5,113 nucleotides of DNA from Bacteroidota bacterium (lineage in GTDB: Bacteria; Bacteroidota; Bacteroidia; Bacteroidales; JAKIYJ01), in NCBI GenBank assembly GCA_022708585.1, contig JAKIYJ010000114.1, forward strand, positions 1 through 5,113, given 5' to 3'. Each line of letters opens with the position of its first letter. The first letter of the stretch is position 1. Below are positions 1 through 5,113 of this stretch, piece after piece. The translations under genes were made by a program, and so were the position numbers. Under the pieces are notes generated by a model, which was given only the letters and a program-made list of their open reading frames with translations, searched no databases and was not told the DNA's origin.

Positions 1-993
1 TATATAGATTCATTTATAAAAATATTTTCTGAAAATCCTGTAGTTATAACATTGTTGTTTTTTGGTATAATTGGACTTGCATTATTTATTCTTAATTTAC
101 CTTTTGAGATATATTTTACTTTTGTTATTGAAGAGAAATTTGGTTTTAATAAAACAACAGTGAATACATTCATAAGCGATAAGCTTAAATCATTATTAAT
201 TACAGTCATAATAGGAGGGGGGCTCATTGCTCTTATTACCTGGCTATGGACAATAACCGGGGATAATTTCTGGTTTGTTGTATGGATTGTGATTACTGTA
301 TTTATGGCGTTTTTTATGATGTTTTATTCCAATATAATTGTTCCTTTATTTAATAAACAAACTCCACTTGAAAAAGGTGAATTAAGAGATGAAATTGAAT
401 CTTTTGCAAATAAAGTTGGTTTCAAACTTAAAGATATATACGTTATTGATGAATCCAAAAGAACAACAAAGTCTAATGCATATTTCACCGGATTAGGTCC
501 TCAAAAAAGAATTGTCTTGTATGATACTTTGATTAAGGAACATACAACAGAAGAATTAGTGGCTATTTTAGCCCATGAGATAGGTCATTACAAGAAAAAA
601 CATACTCTGGTTTCTATGTTTGCATCTATTCTTCAAATAGGGTTATTGTTGTTTATATTTTCTTTTTTTCTTGAAAATAAAGATCTTGCAGAAGTTATGA
701 AAGTTAGTGAACCCAGTTTTCATATCAGTTTGCTTGCTTTTAGCTTATTATACAGTCCTCTGGCACTGATAATAGGTCTTGGTATGAATGCTCTTTCTCG
801 TAAAAATGAATATGAAGCAGATAAATTTGCCGGTGAAAACTATAATGCCAAAGCATTACAAACAGCATTAAAAAAACTATCAGTAAATAATCTTACCAAT
901 CTCAATCCACATCCGGCTTATGTGTTTTTTTATTATTCTCACCCTACTTTACTTGAAAGGATTAAAGCATTAAATAAATTTACAAGTTCTTAA
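1..993 (+). CDS. M48 family zinc metalloprotease, Ste24/CAAX prenyl protease type (5' partial)
   Basis: This is an integral-membrane zinc endopeptidase. The frame is open from the first base to the TAA at 991-993, giving 330 visible residues. Ste24-type proteins usually have about 410, so roughly 80 N-terminal residues probably lie outside the window; the TTG at 52 is therefore not the real start. The fragment shows the Ste24 N-domain signature (LPFEIYFTFVIEEKFGFNKT), then hydrophobic segments, then the conserved NAYFTGLG and KRIVLYDTLI stretches. The zinc site is HEIGH at 574-588, with the third ligand expected to be the first Glu of EYEAD (codon 808-810). Further membrane segments separate the two motifs, and the conserved C-terminal YSHPTLLERI is present. 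In eukaryotes the family processes prenylated proteins. Bacteroidota do not have that canonical pathway, so membrane-protein quality control or turnover is more likely, by inference. It converges with mltG. Confidence 0.95.
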   Translation, partial: YIDSFIKIFSENPVVITLLFFGIIGLALFILNLPFEIYFTFVIEEKFGFNKTTVNTFISDKLKSLLITVIIGGGLIALITWLWTITGDNFWFVVWIVITVFMAFFMMFYSNIIVPLFNKQTPLEKGELRDEIESFANKVGFKLKDIYVIDESKRTTKSNAYFTGLGPQKRIVLYDTLIKEHTTEELVAILAHEIGHYKKKHTLVSMFASILQIGLLLFIFSFFLENKDLAEVMKVSEPSFHISLLAFSLLYSPLALIIGLGMNALSRKNEYEADKFAGENYNAKALQTALKKLSVNNLTNLNPHPAYVFFYYSHPTLLERIKALNKFTSS

Positions 994-1001
994 ATATATT
1001 T

Positions 1002-1135
1002 GAACCCTCTACGAAAAGTCTATAAATTAAATTCTTTTAAATTTATCTATATTTTTACTTAATTTATCTATGAAATTTTTAATTTGTTTTATCAAAGAAT
1101 AATTCAAGATAAAAATAACTTTTCGGAGTAGACTC
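1002..1135. repeat. Degenerate inverted-repeat pair filling the convergent gap
   Basis: The gap between the M48 protease stop and the mltG stop is 142 bp. An 18-bp segment at 1002-1019 matches the reverse complement of 1118-1135 at 13 of 18 positions without gaps, including the perfect 8-mer CGAAAAGT (1012-1019) with ACTTTTCG (1118-1125). The right arm ends one base before the mltG stop codon. The interior is almost pure A/T. It contains the 11-mer AATTTATCTAT twice (1040-1050 and 1061-1071) and a weak stem TTTTATC/GATAAAA (1087-1093 with 1108-1114). No target duplication is clear. It may be a decayed small insertion element or a poor bidirectional terminator; with loops this long a classical intrinsic terminator is unlikely. 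Confidence 0.35.
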
Positions 1136-2191
1136 TTATTTTATTTTCCTTTTGTTTAATGCTGAATGGTAACGAGCCGCATTTCTTGAATGTTCAACAG
1201 GTGTTTTAGCAAAAATATGATAACCCGAAAAATCATACTTTGCACAAAAATACAAATAATCGTGTTTTTCATAATCTAATGTTTTATCTACAACAACAGG
1301 CTCGGGTAAACATATTGGACCTGGTGGAAGTCCTTTGTATTTATATGTATTATAAGGAGAATCAATTTCAAGATGCTTTCTTAATACTCTATTTATCGAA
1401 AAATCTCCGTTAGCATAAACAATAGTAGGATCAGCCTGCAAAGGTATGCCTTTTTTCAATCTGTTGATATAAACACCAGCTATACAGGACATTTCATCGG
1501 TTTTTTTTGTTTCCATTGCCACAATGGATGCAAGTATTGTAACCTCAATCGGTTTTAAACCCATATCTTCTGCCTTGCGAAGCCTTTCAGAATTCCAGAA
1601 TTCCTGATATTCTTTGTGCATACGTTCAAAAAATTGCGTAGCCGACGTATTCCAATACAATTCATAAGTGTTTGGTATAAACATAGCAATTATATTAATA
1701 GAATCAAATCCCCACGATTCATACAATTCTTTTTTCTCAAAAGTTTTAGCCAGTGATAATGAATCGGCTTCAATTTGATGAGAAATTCTGCTTATTAATT
1801 GTTCTTTAGTTCTGATATTATTAAAAGTTAATTTAATCGGCACCTGTTTCCCTATTATAAGCATATCTAATAATTCCTTATTGCTCATACCATTTTTTAT
1901 TTGATACTTGCCTGGCTTAATTTTATTGGAATAATTTGTTATTTCAGTTAATATTTTAAATGACAAAAAGTCTTTCAGAAAACCAGCCTCTTCAATATCT
2001 TTCATCACAGTATTATAATCAGATCCTGTTTTAATATAAAAAAAAACCGATTCTTTGTTTTCGGGTATGTTTACATTGGAACCATATATTTTGTAATAAG
2101 AATATATTCCAATAGCAACTATTATCAATAAAAAAGACAGGGAAACTGCAAAAATTCTTTTTTTATTTTTTTTACAGAAAATTTTAGACAT
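1136..2191 (-). CDS. mltG: Endolytic murein transglycosylase MltG (YceG-like)
   Basis: This membrane-anchored lytic transglycosylase cuts nascent peptidoglycan glycan strands on the periplasmic side of the inner membrane and so sets strand length. The 351-residue protein has a basic N-terminus and one membrane segment at about 13-33. A LysM-like N-terminal part covers about 47-115, and the YceG catalytic domain covers about 120-345. Family motifs are clear: NTYELYW (174-180), ILASIVAMET (219-228), YINRL (241-245), LQADPTIVY (251-259) and SPYNTYKYKGLPPGPI (278-293). Glu227 aligns with the catalytic Glu218 of Escherichia coli MltG; the neighbouring family Glu two residues earlier (E. coli Glu216) is Ala here. 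The length is typical (E. coli has 340). The ATG lies 1 bp after the GNAT stop, so the two genes are probably cotranscribed and possibly translationally coupled. It is the last gene of the operon. Confidence 0.96.
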   Translation of the reverse strand: MSKIFCKKNKKRIFAVSLSFLLIIVAIGIYSYYKIYGSNVNIPENKESVFFYIKTGSDYNTVMKDIEEAGFLKDFLSFKILTEITNYSNKIKPGKYQIKNGMSNKELLDMLIIGKQVPIKLTFNNIRTKEQLISRISHQIEADSLSLAKTFEKKELYESWGFDSINIIAMFIPNTYELYWNTSATQFFERMHKEYQEFWNSERLRKAEDMGLKPIEVTILASIVAMETKKTDEMSCIAGVYINRLKKGIPLQADPTIVYANGDFSINRVLRKHLEIDSPYNTYKYKGLPPGPICLPEPVVVDKTLDYEKHDYLYFCAKYDFSGYHIFAKTPVEHSRNAARYHSALNKRKIK

Positions 2192-2192
2192 T

Positions 2193-2711
2193 TTATAAAA
2201 GTTTTTGAAAGAAGAGTTCGTTTATCCATTTATCATTAACAAGCATCCAGTCTTTTTTTATTCCTGTATTTATATAGTTGGCTCTCTCAAATAACTTGAT
2301 ACTTGCAATATTATGTTCTGAAATGTTGCACCATAATTGATGAAGATTGAGAATTTCTTTTGTATATTTTTCAACAATAGCAAGAGATTCTGAAGCATAA
2401 CCCATATTGCGGTATTTTTTTAAAATAAGAATTCCAACGCCAGATCTTCTATTTAACGGGTCATAATCAAATAAATCAATAACTCCTATACTGATATTTT
2501 CTTTTATTAAGTCTATCATTAACCTTAATTGTCGACTAGTATAAATATCCTGAGTTGAACTCAGTACATATTGTTCAATAGCAAATTGTGAATAAGGAAC
2601 AATCGTATTGCTGATTCTCCATATATCAGTATCATTTTCCCAATTATATAACAGTTCAATATCCGATGGTTCAGGAGCTCTTAAATTAATATTTTTACTT
2701 TTTAATATCAT
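2193..2711 (-). CDS. GNAT family N-acetyltransferase (RimJ/RimL/SpeG-like)
   Basis: This predicted acetyl-CoA-dependent N-acetyltransferase has 172 residues, typical for a single GNAT domain of the Acetyltransf_3 type. It opens with the family pattern NLRAPEPSDIELLYNWEND (about 9-27), where the early Glu/Asp and Trp are characteristic. The acetyl-CoA pyrophosphate loop is seen as GVGILILKKYRNMGYASESL (91-110), with the R-N-M-G-Y-A turn. The distal motif N-x-x-S-x-K-L-F-E-R-A-N-Y (134-146) is intact. The substrate cannot be read from sequence: amino acids, polyamines, ribosomal protein N-termini and cell-wall precursors are all acetylated by relatives. Its place between dapF and mltG suggests a link to envelope metabolism, but this is inference only. 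The start codon ATG abuts an inserted repeat element, so its upstream leader is element-derived; no Shine-Dalgarno sequence is visible. Confidence 0.93.
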   Translation of the reverse strand: MILKSKNINLRAPEPSDIELLYNWENDTDIWRISNTIVPYSQFAIEQYVLSSTQDIYTSRQLRLMIDLIKENISIGVIDLFDYDPLNRRSGVGILILKKYRNMGYASESLAIVEKYTKEILNLHQLWCNISEHNIASIKLFERANYINTGIKKDWMLVNDKWINELFFQKLL

Positions 2712-2864
2712 AATTAGTGTCTGTTCATAAAGTCAAGAGTTTGTTTCAGAATGTTCGAGTTCGAGGTTTTGATAGCCTGAAAATCAGGAGTGTACTAAAG
2801 TACATAACTGATTTGAAGGATGAGAATAACGATGAAATCGGACATTATGGACAAACTCTAATTA
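2711..2864. mobile_element. MITE-like palindromic element between dapF and the GNAT gene
   Basis: The core at 2717-2858 (142 bp) is flanked by TAATTA at 2711-2716 and again at 2859-2864, a candidate 6-bp target duplication. The terminal 18 bp, GTGTCTGTTCATAAAGTC (2717-2734), matches the reverse complement of 2841-2858 at 14 of 18 positions. A second, inner register is also palindromic: AGAGTTTGT (2736-2744) pairs perfectly with 2851-2859, so the left arm seems to carry the end sequence twice in tandem. The centre is a hairpin: CCT/AGG, AAATCAG/CTGATTT and TGTAC/GTACA around a TAAA loop (2776-2819). GC is 52 of 142 (about 37%), visibly above the surrounding genes. No transposase is present, so any movement would need one encoded elsewhere. 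It interrupts an otherwise tightly packed operon. A non-mobile hairpin repeat is the alternative. Confidence 0.65.
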
Positions 2865-3649
2865 ATAAAATATTTACCTTCATATATAAATGTAGCAGGA
2901 CCTTGAAGTATTATATCATAAAAACTGCAATTTCCTTTAATTTTAAAATAAACGTAAAGAGTTCCACCTCTTGTTATAACCTTAACAGGAGAATTTTTAT
3001 TGTAAAATTTTGCAAAACATAAAGCCGAAGCTGTAACTCCTGTTCCACAAGAAAGAGTTTCGTCTTCAACTCCTCTCTCATAAGTTCTTATTTGAATCCC
3101 GTCATCAAGTATTTGTACAAAATCTACATTTATTCCATTTTCTAAAAATTTATCATCATTCCTGATTTTTCTACCATAAGCAACAGCATCTATTTCGTTT
3201 ATATCTTCTACAAAAAGAATGGCATGTGGTGAACCTGTATCAGTTACATACATATTGTCTATATTTATTATGTTTTCAACGTCATTTATGTTAATTTTAA
3301 CAATAAAATTTTTGTTTTTATTTTCAATTATTTCTGCACTATGAATACCGTCGCAAGCTTTAAAAATCATTTTTTTATCTACAATACCGAGCCTGTATGC
3401 AAAAGCAGCAATGCATCTGCCACCATTACCACAAAAAGAAGCTAATTGCCCATCTGAATTAAAATACCTCATTTCAAAATCATATTTTTCAGAAGAATTT
3501 AACAGTATTAATCCATCAGCTCCAATACCTGTATGCCTGTTACATAATATTTGAAAAAGATTATTATTTTCAACAATTTTATCATCAAAATTGTTTATTA
3601 TAATAAAATCATTCCCTGTACCGTGATATTTACTAAAAGGTATTATCAT
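2858..3649 (-). CDS. dapF: Diaminopimelate epimerase
   Basis: This cytosolic, cofactor-independent racemase converts LL-diaminopimelate to meso-diaminopimelate, the last step before lysine decarboxylation and the direct precursor for the peptidoglycan stem peptide. The 263-residue length is normal. The N-terminal substrate motif KYHGTGNDFIII (7-18) and GIGADGLILL (41-50) are present. The two catalytic cysteines are Cys73 in FCGNGGRC (72-79) and Cys201 in ETLSCGTGVTASA (197-209). TGSPHAI (138-144), GINVDFVQ (172-179) and RTYERGVEDE (188-197) complete the family pattern. The ATG follows the stop of the upstream hypothetical gene by 5 bp, which supports cotranscription. The stop codon TAG lies at the end of the repeat element. 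If the element is collapsed to one TAATTA, the frame would read five more codons (Tyr-Asp-Ile-Lys-Lys) and end at a TAA inside the GNAT start region. Confidence 0.98.
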   Translation of the reverse strand: MIIPFSKYHGTGNDFIIINNFDDKIVENNNLFQILCNRHTGIGADGLILLNSSEKYDFEMRYFNSDGQLASFCGNGGRCIAAFAYRLGIVDKKMIFKACDGIHSAEIIENKNKNFIVKININDVENIINIDNMYVTDTGSPHAILFVEDINEIDAVAYGRKIRNDDKFLENGINVDFVQILDDGIQIRTYERGVEDETLSCGTGVTASALCFAKFYNKNSPVKVITRGGTLYVYFKIKGNCSFYDIILQGPATFIYEGKYFIN

Positions 3650-3654
3650 AATAA

Positions 3655-4440
3655 TTATTTTGGTAATTTAGTAGTAGCAAGAGGGGTAAAACCATCATTA
3701 TATTCAAGCACATAATAAGTATCAAAATTTTTAAGATAAAATAAATTTGAAATTTTTTCTATTGTTAAATTTTCATCATAAGACAAACCATAAATAACTA
3801 TTTTATTTTTCGACATTTTGTAACCTTTAAAATTTACTGGTGATTTCCAGAACTCAACTATAATACTTTCTGGTTGAGTTTTATTAACATTTTTGGCTTC
3901 CAATAAAACAGAATCTAAAAAAGCTTGTTTTGCTTTCCCTTCCGTATCAATTTCTTTAATTATAACTTGTTTTCTAAAAAGTAATTGATCTTTCTGAACT
4001 ATAATATCGTTTGATGTATTCGGTTCTCTTCCATTATTTGTACTTTGTTTATTTTTGTAATATGAAGTATCATTGAGTATAGAGTCTGGAACACTGCCAA
4101 ATTGGTCATAATATTCACTATAAGCAGGATTATTGAATAACAGTGAATCCTGGATACTTATTGACGGCTCCTTGGTTTTCCCTTTGTTATGCTTTTGTTT
4201 ATCAGTGTTATGACTATGTTTGATATTAGATAAAGATTCCTGTTCGTCAAATTTTTTAAAAGTAAATCGTTTATTAAAAAATGTTTTTATTTCTGTTGAA
4301 AAAGGCAAAATAATATTTTTGTCTGAAAACCACCATACTGTGCTTCCCCCCGCAAAAACACCAATTAATATTCCAAATAACAATAAAGAATATTTTCCTG
4401 TACTTTTACCCGTTTTCTTCTTTTTTTTATTATTACTCAT
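3655..4440 (-). CDS. Uncharacterised single-pass membrane protein, first gene of the dapF operon
   Basis: I do not recognise a named family for this 261-residue protein. It begins with a lysine-rich stretch (residues 5-16), followed by one membrane segment at about 17-38. By the positive-inside rule this predicts a cytoplasmic tip and a C-terminal periplasmic body. Residues about 65-150 are polar, rich in Asn, Ser, Asp and Lys, and look like a flexible linker. A compact C-terminal part (about 150-256) seems folded: a charged segment KQVIIKEIDTEGKAKQAFLD, then EFWKSPVNFKGYKMSKNKIV (196-215) and a hydrophobic/aromatic stretch ending YYVLEYNDGFTPL (242-254). It resembles conserved hypothetical proteins of Bacteroidota, from memory and not checked. 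Short spacing to dapF suggests a shared transcript and perhaps a cell-wall or envelope role (inference). The start is the only ATG ahead of the basic/membrane segment and faces the gyrA promoter region. Confidence 0.85.
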   Translation of the reverse strand: MSNNKKKKKTGKSTGKYSLLLFGILIGVFAGGSTVWWFSDKNIILPFSTEIKTFFNKRFTFKKFDEQESLSNIKHSHNTDKQKHNKGKTKEPSISIQDSLLFNNPAYSEYYDQFGSVPDSILNDTSYYKNKQSTNNGREPNTSNDIIVQKDQLLFRKQVIIKEIDTEGKAKQAFLDSVLLEAKNVNKTQPESIIVEFWKSPVNFKGYKMSKNKIVIYGLSYDENLTIEKISNLFYLKNFDTYYVLEYNDGFTPLATTKLPK

Positions 4441-4519
4441 TATCTGGAATTATATTTATATGATTTTTAATTATAAAGTATTAAAATACTGATATTTGAA
4501 TATATATAACAATACAATT

Positions 4520-4527
4520 CAAAAATA
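4520..4527 (-). promoter_or_regulatory. Candidate -7 promoter element for the minus-strand operon
   Basis: Read on the minus strand this is TATTTTTG, a full match to the Bacteroidota primary-sigma -7 consensus TAnnTTTG. A start site a few bases further on would give a leader of roughly 70-75 nt before the hypothetical gene. No proper TTTG is found about 20 bp upstream; the nearest is a TTTA (minus strand of 4551-4554) at a 23-bp spacing. In such an A/T-rich stretch a chance match is likely. Confidence 0.2.
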
Positions 4528-4558
4528 ACACAAATATTATTTGCTAATAATAAATAAT

Positions 4559-4602
4559 AAATATTTACAGTTAATAAAAAAATATTAACTTCGTAAATAT
4601 TT
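4559..4602 (+). promoter_or_regulatory. Stem-loop upstream of gyrA
   Basis: The left arm AAATATTTACAGTTAATA (4559-4576) pairs over all 18 bases with 4583-4590 plus 4593-4602. Only a TC bulge (4591-4592) interrupts the right arm, and the loop is AAAAAA (4577-4582). The structure ends 46 bp before the gyrA ATG. It could be a protein-binding operator, a leader hairpin in the gyrA mRNA, or the 5' part of a long minus-strand leader. There is no U-run directly after it on the + strand that would make it a convincing terminator. Confidence 0.5.
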
Positions 4603-4648
4603 TAAAACCTATAGTAAATATATTTAAGATATTGATTTAATTTAAATT

Positions 4649-5113
4649 ATGGATGAAGTAAAAAATAAAATTGTTCAGGTTAACATAGAAGATCAGATGA
4701 AATCGGCTTATATCGATTATGCAATGTCTGTGATAGTTTCAAGAGCATTGCCAGATATAAGAGATGGATTAAAACCTGTACATAGAAGGGTGCTTTTTGG
4801 CATGCATGAATTAGGTGTATATTCTAATAAACCTTTTAAAAAATCAGCTAGAATTGTAGGAGAAGTTTTAGGTAAATATCATCCTCATGGTGATTCTTCG
4901 GTATATGAAGCTATGGTAAGAATGGCACAGAATTGGTCACTCCGATACCCCCTTGTCGAAGGTCAGGGAAACTTTGGTTCTATTGATGGAGACGGACCCG
5001 CAGCTATGCGTTATACCGAAGCCAGACTTAGTAAAATTGCTGAAGAAATGCTGGCTGATATTGACAAAAATACAGTCGATTTTCAATTGAATTTTGACGA
5101 TACCCTTGAAGAA
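4649..5113 (+). CDS. gyrA: DNA gyrase subunit A (3' partial)
   Basis: GyrA is the breakage-reunion subunit of DNA gyrase, which with GyrB introduces negative supercoils using ATP. The first 155 codons are visible, running open off the window end. Translation from the ATG gives IDYAMSVIVSRALPDIRDGL (22-41), KPVHRRVL (42-49), KYHPHGDSSVYEAMVRMAQ (76-94) and GQGNFGSIDGDGPAAMRYTE (105-124). The active-site tyrosine is Tyr122 in AAMRYTEARL, the same number as in Escherichia coli GyrA. In the quinolone-determining region Ser83 is retained and position 87 is Glu, an acidic residue like Asp87, so the common resistance substitutions are absent. Position 116 is Gly where I recall Ser in many relatives. 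The motif set and the RYPLVEGQG stretch favour GyrA over ParC, though a topoisomerase IV subunit cannot be fully excluded from the N-terminus. It is divergent from the dapF operon. Confidence 0.96.
   Translation, partial: MDEVKNKIVQVNIEDQMKSAYIDYAMSVIVSRALPDIRDGLKPVHRRVLFGMHELGVYSNKPFKKSARIVGEVLGKYHPHGDSSVYEAMVRMAQNWSLRYPLVEGQGNFGSIDGDGPAAMRYTEARLSKIAEEMLADIDKNTVDFQLNFDDTLEE

Larger units (their letters stand above)
4441..4648. promoter_or_regulatory. Divergent intergenic region between the dapF operon and gyrA
   Basis: This 208-bp, almost entirely A/T region separates two divergent start codons, so it should hold the promoters for both gyrA and the four-gene minus-strand operon. I find no ORF or RNA gene in it. 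Neither start has a Shine-Dalgarno sequence: the bases just before the gyrA ATG are TTTAATTTAAATT. For gyrA the best match to the Bacteroidota -7 element (TAnnTTTG) is TATATTTA at 4619-4626, one mismatch and without a good TTTG at -33. The notable structure is the hairpin at 4559-4602. Confidence 0.6.

Noticed and set aside
52..54. TTG as the start codon of the M48 protease
   Set aside because: The same frame is open back to base 1, and Ste24 proteins have a further N-terminal membrane region, so the gene simply begins before the window.
1040..1071. AATTTATCTAT present twice, 21 bp apart
   Set aside because: Only two copies of an A/T-rich 11-mer in an A/T-rich gap; not enough for a tandem repeat, CRISPR array or iteron set.
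1087..1114. Stem TTTTATC/GATAAAA as an intrinsic terminator for the convergent genes
   Set aside because: The stem is A/T-only with an awkward inner loop and no G/C-rich base followed by a clean T-run on either strand.
2753..2766. GTTCGAGTTCGAGG resembling a tRNA T-arm
   Set aside because: No acceptor, D or anticodon stems can be placed around it, and the surrounding palindrome explains the sequence better.
2717..3022. A 101-codon plus-strand reading frame starting at GTG
   Set aside because: Its first half lies in the palindromic element and its second half is antisense to the well-supported end of dapF. The translation shows no domain.
4220..4492. A 90-codon plus-strand reading frame ending in a hydrophobic run
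   Set aside because: It is antisense to the N-terminus of the membrane-anchored hypothetical gene. Its hydrophobic and poly-Phe run is the reverse complement of the Lys-rich tip and membrane helix.

Overview
The window comes from an AT-rich member of the Bacteroidota (inferred). Three things point there: the gene set (Ste24-type M48 protease, a dapF/GNAT/mltG cluster, a Bacteroidota-style GyrA), the strong A/T bias at third codon positions, and the lack of clear Shine-Dalgarno sequences before the starts, which is usual in that phylum. I cannot name a genus. Every complete gene is intact, with no frameshift in any recognised gene.

Layout: positions 1-993 (+) hold the C-terminal four fifths of a membrane zinc protease of the M48/Ste24 family, cut by the window edge. 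A 142-bp convergent gap follows, framed by a degenerate inverted repeat. From 4440 down to 1136 runs a minus-strand block of four genes, read in this order: an unrecognised membrane-anchored protein, dapF (diaminopimelate epimerase), a GNAT acetyltransferase and mltG (endolytic transglycosylase). After a 208-bp divergent A/T-rich gap, gyrA starts on the + strand at 4649 and runs off the window.

The minus-strand block looks like one operon with an envelope theme. DapF makes the meso-diaminopimelate used in the peptidoglycan stem peptide, MltG cuts nascent glycan strands at the membrane, and the first gene encodes a protein predicted to have a periplasmic domain. Spacing is 5 bp (hypothetical/dapF) and 1 bp (GNAT/mltG), but 146 bp between dapF and the GNAT gene. 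That one gap is filled by a long imperfect palindrome with terminal inverted repeats, flanked by TAATTA on both sides: a probable MITE-like insertion. It appears to have supplied dapF with a new stop codon.

The other unexplained structure is an 18-bp stem with an A6 loop, 46 bp upstream of the gyrA start codon. I found no new enzyme system or defence system here. The interest lies in the small inserted element, the gyrA-leader hairpin and the uncharacterised first gene of the operon.
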